A stretch of 34,338 bases of DNA, taken from assembly GCA_023265025.1 (NCBI GenBank), contig JAHFUP010000057.1, forward strand, positions 1 to 34,338, written 5' to 3'. Below the pieces are notes generated by a model that worked only from the letters and a program-made list of their open reading frames with translations, had not been told where the DNA came from and did no database searches. Source of the DNA: Acidimicrobiia bacterium (lineage in GTDB: Bacteria; Actinomycetota; Acidimicrobiia; Acidimicrobiales; AC-14). Made by a program: the position numbers and the translations under genes. Within the stretch, counting starts at the first letter, position 1. Each line of letters starts with the position of its first letter. Of the stretch, positions 1 through 10,642 are shown piece after piece.

Positions 1-19
1 CGGCTCTCGAAGCGCTCCC

Positions 20-421
20 TCACCTACACAGCGCTACCACCCCACCCCAACCCCGCGCCAGTCCGGGTACAAACCCGCAGGTCACAGCCTCGCCGCTCCG
101 ACTTCCGCGCAGCCCTGCCTGGTCGAACCCCCGGGCCCGCAGCCGGGCCGGCGTGGTCGGCGCCCACGTGACCACGTCGACCTCCTCGGTGACCACGTCG
201 GCCATCCCCCGGGCCAGGAACCGGACCGACGCCCGGGCGTTGCGGTACTTCAGCCGGGCGACCAGCTCACGGCCGGCGCCGGCATAGGCCAGCAGGGCGG
301 CGCAGCTCTCCACGCCGGCCGGCGGCGGCAGGGCCGGCGCCGGCCGCATGTCGCCGGCGCAGCCGGCGCACGGCGCCGGCCCCGGGGCGGCGCACACGGG
401 GCAGGTCGTGGGCAGGAGCAC
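20..421 (-). pseudogene. comF: ComF-family phosphoribosyltransferase, C-terminally truncated
   Basis: The N-terminal half reads like ComF: a zinc finger (CPVC followed by CAGC), then the segment AYAGAGRELVARLKYRN and the motif RLRARGFDQA that opens the phosphoribosyltransferase domain. After GFDQA the similarity stops. The remaining 30 or so residues are Gly/Arg/Val-rich, and none of the three minus-strand frames over positions 20-130 restores the expected helix or the PRPP-binding DDVxTTG motif, so the catalytic half is missing rather than simply frameshifted. I chose the GTG at 421, just before LLPTTCPVC. The frame stays open to a GTG at 487, but that lies inside the palindrome at 451-510 and the extra residues do not look like ComF. 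In intact form ComF proteins are linked to DNA uptake or act as orphan phosphoribosyltransferases. Here it is probably non-functional. Confidence 0.6.
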
Positions 422-450
422 GCCCGGAGAGTACGCAGGGGGTGCGACAC

Positions 451-510
451 CCCATCGTTCTGGCTGCACTGACGTGCCTATAGGCACGTCAGTGCAGCCA
501 GTTCGATCGG
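451..510. repeat. Long perfect palindrome, copy 1 of a dispersed family
   Basis: Positions 460-480 and 481-501 are exact reverse complements (42 bp, no spacer). After a 2-bp mismatch the pairing resumes for 4 bp (454-457 with 504-507). The hairpin starts 6 bp past the ahcY stop codon, so it can act as a terminator or 3'-end stabiliser for that operon. There is no T-run. A near-identical copy lies at 28641-28690 and a variant at 31889-31936. Confidence 0.9.
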
Positions 511-515
511 TGGGA

Positions 516-2883
<2,368 letters not shown>

Positions 2884-2887
<4 letters not shown>

Positions 2888-3123
2888 CCGACCTCGAACG
2901 TCGGACGGAGGCCCTCGGCGGTGGCCTTGGCGGTCAGCCGGGCGTGCTCGTCGTCGGAGACGGTCTCCGCCTCGTCAATCAGCATCACCGGGATGCCGTC
3001 GCGGATGGCGTAGCGCCGGCGCAGGCGGGGGTTGTAGAGCGCGTCCTCGTCGGCGAAGTAGACCAGCGGCCCCTTGTCCTCGGGACAGGCCAGTATCTCC
3101 AGCAGCATCGGGTCCAACGCCAC
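2884..3123 (-). CDS. Trm112-like / UPF0434 small protein
   Basis: A 79-residue protein starting MALDPMLLEILACPEDKGPL and ending with the YAIRDGIPVMLIDEA block, the usual signature of Trm112/UPF0434 proteins. In eukaryotes and archaea Trm112 is a partner subunit that stabilises methyltransferases; the role of bacterial members is less clear. Only one cysteine of the zinc-binding set is present (LACPEDKGPL), so metal binding is doubtful. The GTG start directly abuts the manB stop, with a GGAGAG-like ribosome-binding site inside the manB end, and the gene overlaps the isomerase by ATGA. A small gene at this place between phosphomannomutase and isomerase is common in actinobacteria. Confidence 0.85.
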
Positions 3124-4467
3124 CTAGCTCTCCTCTTTCATAAGTGCCAGCACCTCAGCCACATGCTCCTTGCACGACCCATCGTCGGGAGCTTCGAGGT
3201 TGAGCCGCAACAGAGGCTCGGTGTTCGACGGCCGAAGGTTGAACCACCAGTCGCCGAGGTCGACGGTGAGCCCGTCGACCCGCTCCTGGTCGGCCCCAGC
3301 GTACGCCTCCGACACCCGCTCGACCGTTCCGGAAGGATCGGCGACCTCCACGTTGATCTCGCCGGAGGCCGAGTAGCGCTCCAGGGGCTTGCGCAGCTCC
3401 GAGAGCGGCTCGGACACCCGCGACAGCTCCTCGAGCACGACCATGGCGGCGATGAGTCCCGAGTCGGCGCGGTAGTTCTCGCGGAAGTAGTAATGGCCGG
3501 AGTGCTCGCCACCGAAGATGGCGCCGGTGTCGGCCATCACCGACTTGATGAACGAGTGACCGACCCGGGTCCGGATGGGCTTGCCGCCGTTCTCGGTGAT
3601 GATCTCGGGCACCGCCTTGGAACAGATCAGGTTGTAGATGACCGCCTCGCCACTGTTCTTCCGCAGGATCGACTTGGCCACGAAGGCGGTGGTGGTCGAG
3701 CCGGACATGGGCCGGGCCTTCTCGTCGATCAGGAACACCCGGTCGGCGTCGCCGTCGAAGGCCAGGCCGACGTCGGCACCCGCCTCAAGGACACGGGCCT
3801 GGAGGGCCTTGAGGTTCTCGGGGTTGATGGGGTCGGGCGGATGGTTCGGGAAGGTGCCGTCCAGCTCGCCGAACATGACTTCGAGCTCGTAGGGCAGGCC
3901 CTCGAACACCACGGGGGCGACCAGGCCGCCCATGCCGTTGGCGGTGTCGGCCACCACCTTGAGCGGGCGCAGCGACTCCACGTCGACGAACGACCGGACG
4001 TGGGCGGCGAACTTCTCGAGCAGGTTCATCTCGGTGACCGTGCCCTTGGCGTCCGCCGGCGGCAGGTCGCCTGAGGCGACCATCGTCTTGATGTCGGCCA
4101 GCCCGGTGTCCTGGCCGACGGGCTTGGCGCCGGCCAGGCACAGCTTGATCCCGTTGTACTTGGCCGGGTTGTGGGAGGCGGTGAACATGGCCGCCGGCGC
4201 ATCCATAGAGCCGGCCGCGTAGTAGGCCAGGTCGGTCGAGATGAGGCCGAGGTCGACGACGTCGGCGCCTTGAGACGTGGCGCCGTCGGCGAAGGCAGCG
4301 GTCAGTTCGACGCCGGACGGCCGCATGTCGCGACCGAAGAGGATGCGCGGCGCACCCGTGAACCGGGCGAACGCTGCACCGACCGATCGGGCCACATCGG
4401 CGTCGAGCTGGTCGGGCACGACGCCACGAATGTCGTACGCCTTGAAGATGGAATCGAGCGTGGACAC
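3124..4467 (-). CDS. manB: Phosphomannomutase/phosphoglucomutase
   Basis: Interconverts hexose 6-phosphates and 1-phosphates, providing mannose-1-phosphate (and possibly glucose-1-phosphate) for nucleotide-sugar and polyprenyl-phosphate-sugar synthesis. The 447-residue protein has all alpha-D-phosphohexomutase signatures in order: KAYDIRG (9-15), the phosphoserine loop TASHNP (96-101), the Mg-binding loop DGDADR (238-243), the sugar-binding GEHSGH loop and the C-terminal phosphate loop RPSNTEP. It is the first gene of the four-gene operon ending in ahcY. The GTG start at 4467 lies 7 nt behind a TAGGGT box, suggesting a leaderless mRNA. The gene is divergent from the glycosyltransferase at 4500. 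Confidence 0.95.
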   Translation of the reverse strand: MSTLDSIFKAYDIRGVVPDQLDADVARSVGAAFARFTGAPRILFGRDMRPSGVELTAAFADGATSQGADVVDLGLISTDLAYYAAGSMDAPAAMFTASHNPAKYNGIKLCLAGAKPVGQDTGLADIKTMVASGDLPPADAKGTVTEMNLLEKFAAHVRSFVDVESLRPLKVVADTANGMGGLVAPVVFEGLPYELEVMFGELDGTFPNHPPDPINPENLKALQARVLEAGADVGLAFDGDADRVFLIDEKARPMSGSTTTAFVAKSILRKNSGEAVIYNLICSKAVPEIITENGGKPIRTRVGHSFIKSVMADTGAIFGGEHSGHYYFRENYRADSGLIAAMVVLEELSRVSEPLSELRKPLERYSASGEINVEVADPSGTVERVSEAYAGADQERVDGLTVDLGDWWFNLRPSNTEPLLRLNLEAPDDGSCKEHVAEVLALMKEES

Positions 4468-4474
4468 CCCGGTG

Positions 4475-4480
4475 ACCCTA
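4475..4480 (-). promoter_or_regulatory. Putative -10 box TAGGGT for leaderless manB transcript
   Basis: TAGGGT on the minus strand ends 7 nt before the GTG start of manB, leaving no room for a Shine-Dalgarno site. This matches the spacing seen at more than ten other genes in the window. No convincing -35 box is visible. Confidence 0.5.
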
Positions 4481-4499
4481 GTTGGGCCAGGATGAGGGG

Positions 4500-5204
4500 G
4501 TGATCTCGGTTGTCATGCCCGCCCACGACGAGGAGGAGTTCATCGCCTCCGCGGTGCGGGACGTGGCCGAGGGCATGCGCAGCCGGGGCGAGTTCGAGGT
4601 CATCGTCGTCGAGAACGGCTCCTCGGACGCCACCGCCGAGGCGGCCAAGGCGCTCGTCGAGGACATTCCCGAGCTGCGGGTGCTCTCCCTCGGCGCCGCC
4701 GACTATGGCAAGGCGCTGCGCATGGGGTTCCTTGCCGCCCGGGGCGAGGTCGCCGCCTTCTTCGACGTCGACTACTACGACCTGGGCTTCCTCGACCGGG
4801 CCGTCGCCCTCATGGAGGCACCGGACGGGCCGGCGGTGGTCGTCGGCTCCAAGCGGGGCGAGGGCGCGCTGGACACCCGGCCGTGGCCGCGGCGCATGGT
4901 CACCCTGGTGTTCTCCACCATCTTGAAGGTGGCGTTCGGCCTCACCGTGTCCGACACCCACGGCATGAAGGTCCTGCGCCGGCAGCCACTCGTCCCCCTG
5001 GCCGAGGCGTGCCGGTTCGGCACCGACCTGTTCGACACCGAGCTGATCCTGCGGGCCGAGCGGGCCGGGCTGAAGTCGGGCGAGGTGCCCGTGATCGTGC
5101 AGGAGCTGCGCCCGTCGAGGAGCTCCATCGCCCGGCGCATCCCCCGCACCATGGCCAACCTGGTGCGCCTGCGCATCGCCCTGTGGCAGGACCGGTCAGG
5201 TTAA
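4500..5204 (+). CDS. Family 2 glycosyltransferase (polyprenyl-phosphate sugar synthase-like)
   Basis: A 234-residue GT-A enzyme. It opens with the GT2 strand VISVVMPAHDEEEF, has the VIVVENGSSDATAE nucleotide-binding block and the metal-binding aspartates in FFDVDYYD, and resembles dolichyl/polyprenyl-phosphate hexose synthases, though no C-terminal membrane segments are present. The likely product is a polyprenyl-phosphate-linked sugar that GT-C membrane enzymes can use; the two genes downstream on the other strand are of that kind. I chose GTG at 4500, preceded by AGGATGAGGGG; a TTG at 4482 is possible but extends only poorly conserved residues. The stop codon overlaps that of the convergent gene within TTAA (5201-5204). 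Confidence 0.8.
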   Translation: MISVVMPAHDEEEFIASAVRDVAEGMRSRGEFEVIVVENGSSDATAEAAKALVEDIPELRVLSLGAADYGKALRMGFLAARGEVAAFFDVDYYDLGFLDRAVALMEAPDGPAVVVGSKRGEGALDTRPWPRRMVTLVFSTILKVAFGLTVSDTHGMKVLRRQPLVPLAEACRFGTDLFDTELILRAERAGLKSGEVPVIVQELRPSRSSIARRIPRTMANLVRLRIALWQDRSG

Positions 5205-6784
5205 GAGGGCAAGAACTTGATCAGCGCCGGCTTCTCGAAGTTCTTCGGCAGCTTGACCGGCCGGGTGTTGTCCCGGCGGACCAGGTCGAGGTTGCCCAGG
5301 AGCCCCTGGCACTTGTCCTTCAACGTCCGGTAGCCCGGCGCCCACACCACCCAGACGGCATGGGTGGGGCCGGCTCGGGCGAGCAGCATCTGGGCGAACG
5401 CCTCAGGATCGCCGGCCTTGTTGACCGCGGCGTAGTCGACCCAGTCGACGAGCTGGGGTGCGGTGGCACGGGGGAAGGTCAGCTGGGCCGCGCCCAGGTC
5501 GGGCGGCAGGAGCCGGCTGACCGACGGGCCGAGCTGGTCGGGACAGTAGGCGACGACGTCGCCGGGCTCGACGCCGGCGGTGAGGGCGGCGGCCACCCGG
5601 GCGGCCGAGGTACGGTCCCCGAAGACGTTCGGCGCCGTGGCCCAGAACCCGGAGACGACCATGACGCCGAGGAGGGCGTAGCGCACCCGGTGGCCGAGCA
5701 GGGCCTTGGTGCCGTAGGCGGCCAGCAGCACGATCATCGGGAACATCACCGCCGCGTAGCGCACGGCGAACGCCGAGCGGCCGACCACGGTGGCGACGAT
5801 GGCCACGGCCAGCGTGCCGAACCCGACGACGGCCAGGTGCCGGGCGCCGGGGCGGGCGCGGAGGTCGATCTCGATGCGCCGGCGGTCGACGGCGACGCCG
5901 GCGAGGGCCAAGACGATCAGGCCGTAGGTCGCCATGCCGAGCAGGAGGCCGGGGTCCCAGTAGCCCCCGGAGAAGGAGAAGACGGTGTCGACCATGGACC
6001 GCAGCCGGCCGGCGCCCCCCCACGGTGTGCCCGTGTGCCGGGCCTGGTACAGGAACGACGGCAGCCACGGCACGAACACCAGCGACCCGACACCCATGGC
6101 CGCCAGGCCGCGGCGGGCACCCTCGCGGGTGGGTGACGGGGCTCGGCGAGCCAGCACGGCCAGCGTCACCCCGGTGACGAACAGCAGGTACAGCGACCAG
6201 TAGTGGGTCAGCAGCAGCGCCCCGGTGACGGCGGCCACGCCGGCGGCCGCAGGGCGTGACCCCGGTCGCTTCAGCAGCTCGGTGACCGCCAGGTAGCCGG
6301 CCAGCACCAGCAGCACCACGAGGGAGTACATCCGCGCCTCGGTGGCGTAGCGGGCCGCGAACGGCGACGCCGCCAGGATGATCAACGCCGACCACGCCAC
6401 CGTCCTGCCGCCGAGACGCCGGCCCGCCAGCCAGGCCAGGGGCAGGGCGGCGACGGCGAACAGGCCGGGGAGGGACCGCACGGCCAGGTTGCCGTCGCCG
6501 AAGACGTTCATCCACCCGTGGAGGAGCACGTAGAACAGCGGTGGCGCCCCGTCGTGGCGAAGGCCCTCGGCCATCTGGCTCAGGGGCAGGCGGGCGATGT
6601 TGACGGTCTGGGCCTCGTCGAGCCAGAGGGGCGAGACGGTGGCGAAGCGGACGGCGACGCCGAGCAGGAGGACGAAGCCCGTCGCCAGCGCCGGCCAGGG
6701 CAGCCGTCTGCGGGCCGGCGGCGCCGCCGGCTGGGCGCGGCGGCCCTCGACGCGGGGGGAGAGGAGCTCCTCGGTCAGATCCAC
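5201..6784 (-). CDS. GT39/ArnT-like polytopic glycosyltransferase
   Basis: A 527-residue membrane protein with roughly ten or more hydrophobic helices. After the first helix (about 33-48) comes an extracytoplasmic loop with the acidic motif LWLDEAQT (54-60), then HDGAPPLFYVLLHGW (78-91), the pattern of the GT39/PMT and ArnT-like GT-C enzymes, in which the Asp/Glu pair is catalytic. Such enzymes move a sugar from a polyprenyl-phosphate donor to a protein or lipid outside the membrane. The gene starts with GTG 23 bp behind the larger membrane gene at 6808-9180, so the two form an operon. The acceptor cannot be told from sequence. Confidence 0.8.
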   Translation of the reverse strand: MDLTEELLSPRVEGRRAQPAAPPARRRLPWPALATGFVLLLGVAVRFATVSPLWLDEAQTVNIARLPLSQMAEGLRHDGAPPLFYVLLHGWMNVFGDGNLAVRSLPGLFAVAALPLAWLAGRRLGGRTVAWSALIILAASPFAARYATEARMYSLVVLLVLAGYLAVTELLKRPGSRPAAAGVAAVTGALLLTHYWSLYLLFVTGVTLAVLARRAPSPTREGARRGLAAMGVGSLVFVPWLPSFLYQARHTGTPWGGAGRLRSMVDTVFSFSGGYWDPGLLLGMATYGLIVLALAGVAVDRRRIEIDLRARPGARHLAVVGFGTLAVAIVATVVGRSAFAVRYAAVMFPMIVLLAAYGTKALLGHRVRYALLGVMVVSGFWATAPNVFGDRTSAARVAAALTAGVEPGDVVAYCPDQLGPSVSRLLPPDLGAAQLTFPRATAPQLVDWVDYAAVNKAGDPEAFAQMLLARAGPTHAVWVVWAPGYRTLKDKCQGLLGNLDLVRRDNTRPVKLPKNFEKPALIKFLPS

Positions 6785-6807
6785 AGACGCTTGCGGCGGA
6801 CGGCGGC

Positions 6808-9180
6808 TCAGCTGCCCCGGTCGGGCACCGTCACCGGATCGCGGAACGGTGGCGGCGGGGGCGGCGAAGCGCCGAGGTCACCGAGGGACACGACGGGCTC
6901 GGTGTCGGGGTGGGGGTCGTCGAAGTGCACGGGGCCAAAGCGGGTGAAGGCGACAGCAAGGGCGATGCCGCCAAGGGTCAAAAGGTACCCGAGACCGTCG
7001 GCGGGGGTGAAACCGTAGTGCAGCCTCACGTGGTTCGACGTCGGGATGACGACCATCAGGTTGGGCGTGACGCGGTAGGGGCCCTTGGCCCCGGACGCCT
7101 TCCAGTTCGGGAAGTACGACGCCTTCACGACGACCGGTGTACCCACCTGGTCGACGTCGAACCGGATGTCGTTGTCGTCGGAGGAGATGTTGGTGACCCG
7201 GGCCGGCTGGACCGGCCGGCGCTCGGGCTCGTCGACGGTGACGCCGGAGCCGACCGTCTTCACGTCCGACGCCACGGTGTGGGCCTTGACCCGCTGCCAC
7301 TCCTTGGGCCCCGAGGCGGCGAAGAAGACGTCCTGACCGTCGAAGTTCGTGTACCAGTCGACGCTCATGTTCATCCAGGGCACCTCACCCTTGACCGGCC
7401 CAGTGACGACTGCGGGCTGGAAGTTCAGGGGGGCGACCAGCTCGGACCCGCGGATCTCATAGACGATCCACCGGCCGGTGGTGGCGACCTGATGGAGATC
7501 GGGGTTCACGTTGGCCTGGGCGATCGTCTCGGGCGAGAAGGCCATGTAATAGCGGGCACCCAGGAGCTGGAGGTGGCGCACGCCGTCGGCCACGTTCATC
7601 GTCGGGTAGGGCAGGTCCCGCATGGGATTCGAGGGTGCCTTCGACAGCTCGGCGGCGGAGAGGAAGTGGTACGGCACCGTCGCCGAGGACTCGAAGTAGA
7701 GGCCCTCCATCGAGCCGATGCAGCCGTCGGTCCAGTACGGCAGGAGCATGAGCGCCATCGGCGTGCCGAAGCGGTCGAGGCCCGACTCGTACTCCCAGTG
7801 GGCCCGGCCGCAGCCGTTGGTGCGCCCGACGTCGGCCATGGTGTCGACGATGGCCTTGTACTCGGGGTAGGCGGCCTTGCGCTCGTAGCCCGAGTAGTTC
7901 CACTTGGCCCAGGACGGGATGAAGCTGGCGTCGGTCGTCGCCGGCTTCGGCAGCCAGCTCGGCAGGACGCCGAGCGGGAGGCCGACGATCATCCACACCG
8001 CCAGCGCGGCGCCTATCGGGGTGAGGAGCCGGCCCAGGGGCGACGGCTGCTCGGGGTCGGTGGCCAGCCACCGCCCGATGGCGGGGCCGGCCTCGGTGAC
8101 GGCGACGCCCATCAGGAGGTACAGGCACAGGTACCAGAACGGCAGGATGCGGGCGTTCCAGAGCCGGCTCTGGGGCGCCACGATGAAGAGGGCGCCGGCA
8201 ATGGTGGCCATGCCGACGAAGAAGAGGCCGGACCGGCGCCGGTTGATGACACTGAGCACCGCCCCGAGCGCGGCGAGGGCGACCACCCAGCGGAGGTTGT
8301 GGGGGAACAGGTTCTTGCCGTACTCGGTGATCTTCTCCCAGCCCATGTTGTTGGCATAGGGCAGTCGGAAGGCGAAGGGCACCGACCAGAAGGCGGCGAG
8401 CATGGCGCCGACCGCGAACACCGCGCCAACGAAGCCCAGCCGGCGCCGGCCGGGCCGCAGGAGATAAAGGACAAGCGCGCCGATGACGGCGAACACGGTC
8501 GGCAGGAGGTGGGTGAGCCCGGTCATGGCCAGCAGGACCCCGGCCAGGGCCCGGTGCTTGCCGGTGTCGAGGCCCCGGGCCACCACACCCAGGAAAAGGA
8601 GCGCGAGCGACAGGCTGATGGAGAACGAGAACTCACCCGCCAGCGTGGACGGGATGTTGCCGCCGTAGATCGTGAAGCCCCGGTCGAACAGGAACGGCAC
8701 CGTGGCCACCGCCAGCACCGCCGGGCCGGGGAAGCGCATGCCCGACAGCCGGCCGAAGGCCCAGGCCGCGACCGGGAGGGTCAGCAGGCCCGCGATCGTG
8801 ATCAGCTTGAAGGCGACCTCGTAGGGCAGGATGAAGCTGAGCAGGGCGATGGCGAGCGCCGGCAGCGGGAAATAGAACTGGTAGGCCGGGAAGCCGGAGT
8901 ACCAGTCGGGCGCCCAGCCGGTCAGCCGTCCTTTGGGCAGGAGGTGGTCCCGCATGAACGCCGGGCCCCAGACGTGGGAGCCCGTGTCGCCGCCGGCCGG
9001 CGTGGTGTGGGCGAAGATCAGCCCGGGCTGGAGCTGGGCGAAGGTGAAGATCACCGCGGCCGCCACCACTGCGAAGGTGATGATGGTCTCGACCGAGGGC
9101 TTGGTTGTCAGGCGGGCCTTCGTCGAGTCCACGACTCTCTGGCGGACGTCAGCGACCGCCGGCCACCGGGAACCTGGCAT
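6808..9180 (-). CDS. Large polytopic membrane protein, 6-pyruvoyl-tetrahydropterin-synthase-related (GT-C-like) family
   Basis: A 790-residue protein. The N-terminal two thirds is strongly hydrophobic with many helices. After helix 1 (33-50) there is the loop PAGGDTGSHVWGPAF (61-75), whose Asp65 sits where GT-C glycosyltransferases have their catalytic acid, then WYSGFPAYQFYFPLP. The last 300 or so residues form a soluble, probably extracytoplasmic domain, followed by a final helix and a Pro-rich tail (SPPPPPPF). The organisation fits the membrane family annotated as 6-pyruvoyl-tetrahydropterin-synthase-related, which is GT-C-like and not an actual pterin enzyme. It precedes the GT39-like gene by 23 bp. 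The ATG lies 7 nt after a CAAGAT box. Function as an envelope glycosyltransferase is inferred. Confidence 0.65.
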   Translation of the reverse strand: MPGSRWPAVADVRQRVVDSTKARLTTKPSVETIITFAVVAAAVIFTFAQLQPGLIFAHTTPAGGDTGSHVWGPAFMRDHLLPKGRLTGWAPDWYSGFPAYQFYFPLPALAIALLSFILPYEVAFKLITIAGLLTLPVAAWAFGRLSGMRFPGPAVLAVATVPFLFDRGFTIYGGNIPSTLAGEFSFSISLSLALLFLGVVARGLDTGKHRALAGVLLAMTGLTHLLPTVFAVIGALVLYLLRPGRRRLGFVGAVFAVGAMLAAFWSVPFAFRLPYANNMGWEKITEYGKNLFPHNLRWVVALAALGAVLSVINRRRSGLFFVGMATIAGALFIVAPQSRLWNARILPFWYLCLYLLMGVAVTEAGPAIGRWLATDPEQPSPLGRLLTPIGAALAVWMIVGLPLGVLPSWLPKPATTDASFIPSWAKWNYSGYERKAAYPEYKAIVDTMADVGRTNGCGRAHWEYESGLDRFGTPMALMLLPYWTDGCIGSMEGLYFESSATVPYHFLSAAELSKAPSNPMRDLPYPTMNVADGVRHLQLLGARYYMAFSPETIAQANVNPDLHQVATTGRWIVYEIRGSELVAPLNFQPAVVTGPVKGEVPWMNMSVDWYTNFDGQDVFFAASGPKEWQRVKAHTVASDVKTVGSGVTVDEPERRPVQPARVTNISSDDNDIRFDVDQVGTPVVVKASYFPNWKASGAKGPYRVTPNLMVVIPTSNHVRLHYGFTPADGLGYLLTLGGIALAVAFTRFGPVHFDDPHPDTEPVVSLGDLGASPPPPPPFRDPVTVPDRGS

Positions 9181-9243
9181 GGCCCCTATCTTGTCATCCT
9201 CGTCAGTGGCACCGGGATCGGGTCCCGTCAGCGGCGCGACCAG

Positions 9244-9411
9244 CTACTTCGCGGCGACGAGCTCCAGCACGGACGGGAGCGTCATCCGCTCACCGCCACG
9301 GTCCCACCAGCGGTTCTCGCACATCGAGCACGAGTGCATCGTGACCAGTTGGTCGTGAACTCGGAGGCCGATCTCCACCAGCGCGGTCGAGCGGCATGAA
9401 GGACAGGACAT
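9244..9411 (-). CDS. Small zinc-ribbon protein
   Basis: A 55-residue protein with two CxxC knuckles, CPSC (3-6) and CSMC (28-31), separated by a 21-residue beta-like segment, then NRWWDRGGERM and a short helix. This is the form of a stand-alone zinc ribbon that may bind nucleic acid or protein. I chose the ATG at 9411 because it follows the good ribosome-binding site GAGGGGG with 6-nt spacing and directly opens the first knuckle. The frame stays open upstream to 9540, but that part reads through the intergenic region shared with the divergent L,D-transpeptidase gene. No precise function is recognisable. Confidence 0.65.
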   Translation of the reverse strand: MSCPSCRSTALVEIGLRVHDQLVTMHSCSMCENRWWDRGGERMTLPSVLELVAAK

Positions 9412-9548
9412 CGCGAACCCCCTCGTAATTGAGTGCCTCCCAAGGCTCCTTCGGTATCGGCACATTCCGGTCCCACCTTGAGCTTCCGCGCGCAACCAGT
9501 GGAAAAAGTGTGGAACCATTGACGCTCCTGAGAAGTCCAAAGGCGGTT

Positions 9549-10571
9549 ATGAGCAAGAAGACGGGGCCGCGGGGCCAGAAGAGAGCGGCGGGGAGGACGG
9601 CCGTCGGCGTGGCCCTGGCGCTGGCGCTGGCCGCGTGCTCCTCGGGCGACGGCGACGGGTCCGGCCGGTCGCTGGCCGCGTCGGCGACCACCGTGAGCAC
9701 CCGGGCCGTCCTGGTGCCCGAGACCACGAGCTCCAGCACCACCAGCACCACCGAGGAGCCGACGACCACCTCGACCAAGCCGGCGCCGGCGGTAAGTGCG
9801 GCGATCCCCTCGGTCAAGGCTCTCCAGGAGAAGCTGGCCGAGCTGGGCTACGACGTGGGCACGCCCGACGGGAAGTGGGGCGCCCGCACGACCTATTCCC
9901 TGATGGCGTTCCAGAAGGTCGAGGGCTTGAGCGTCGACGGCCAGGACGGCCCGCAGACCCAGGGCGCCCTCGCCACGGCATCCCCGCCGGGGCCGATGGT
10001 GCCCGGGGGCGCGGCCACCCGCATCGAGATCGACGTCGCCCGCCAGGTGCTGTTCCACTGGGTGAACGGGTCGCTGGCCCGCATCCTGCCGGTGTCGACG
10101 GGCAACAACGAGCATTACTGCGTCGACGGCGAGTGCAGCGTGGCGGTGACGCCGGGCGGGTCGTTCCGGATCGGCCGCAAGGCCGCGGGACTCGAGGTCG
10201 CCCCCCTCGGCGAGCTGTGGTGGCCGATGTACTTCAACGGCGGCATCGCCATCCACGGGTCACCGTCGGTGCCCGCCTACCCCGCGTCGCATGGCTGCAT
10301 CCGCATCCCGATGTACGCGGCGCCGACGTTCTACGACCAGGTCGGCGCCGGCACACGCGTCCACGTGCTGAACAGCCCCGAGGCCGAGGCACCGCCCGAC
10401 CAGGGCAAGCCCGTCCCCGGCGCCGTGGCTCCCCCCGACACGACCAGCACGACGGCGCCGGCGCCGGCGCCGACCACCACGACGGTCGTCCCTGACCCGA
10501 CCACCACCACCACCACGACCTTCCCCATCATCATCCCGACGCTCCCGCCGACGACGACCATCACCCCGTAA
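9549..10571 (+). CDS. L,D-transpeptidase lipoprotein with peptidoglycan-binding domain (copy 1)
   Basis: Forms 3-3 cross-links in peptidoglycan, or attaches proteins to it, on the outer face of the membrane. From the ATG at 9549 the 340-residue protein has a lipoprotein signal with lipobox LAAC (Cys30), a Ser/Thr-rich linker (41-80), a peptidoglycan-binding repeat (about 87-142, VKALQEKLAELGYD through FQKVEGLSVDG), and a YkuD domain with HGSPSVPAYPASHGCIRIP, in which Cys250 is the nucleophile. Two further cysteines (191, 196) are shared with the paralog at 17975-18949 and may form a disulfide. The C-terminus is a Pro/Thr-rich tail encoded by ACC-rich DNA (10440-10565). The frame is open further upstream, but the signal peptide fixes the start. 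Confidence 0.9.
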   Translation: MSKKTGPRGQKRAAGRTAVGVALALALAACSSGDGDGSGRSLAASATTVSTRAVLVPETTSSSTTSTTEEPTTTSTKPAPAVSAAIPSVKALQEKLAELGYDVGTPDGKWGARTTYSLMAFQKVEGLSVDGQDGPQTQGALATASPPGPMVPGGAATRIEIDVARQVLFHWVNGSLARILPVSTGNNEHYCVDGECSVAVTPGGSFRIGRKAAGLEVAPLGELWWPMYFNGGIAIHGSPSVPAYPASHGCIRIPMYAAPTFYDQVGAGTRVHVLNSPEAEAPPDQGKPVPGAVAPPDTTSTTAPAPAPTTTTVVPDPTTTTTTTFPIIIPTLPPTTTITP

Positions 10572-10628
10572 GGGCGGCCACACGGGGCCGCGCGACGAGC
10601 GCCACAGGACCGCCGGGTCCGTTCGGCG

Positions 10629-10634
10629 TAGCCT
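10629..10634 (+). promoter_or_regulatory. Putative -10 box TAGCCT for the ABC permease gene
   Basis: TAGCCT ends 8 nt before the GTG start at 10643, the window-wide leaderless spacing. It lies in the 71-bp gap after the L,D-transpeptidase gene and suggests that the ABC pair has its own promoter. Confidence 0.45.
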
Positions 10635-10642
10635 TCGACCTG

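Noticed and set aside
6910-9399. Very long open frame on the + strand opposite the large membrane gene
   Set aside because: It is a composition shadow: rich in Gly, Arg, His, Asp and Glu with no domain, no ribosome-binding site, and the minus frame has clear membrane helices.
10290-10298. TGGCTGCA match to the palindrome family
   Set aside because: It is part of the codons for SHGCIRI in the L,D-transpeptidase, with no inverted partner nearby.
10440-10565. ACC/ACG-rich repeat tract
   Set aside because: It encodes the Pro/Thr tail of the L,D-transpeptidase in frame; a common low-complexity wall linker, not a satellite or CRISPR.
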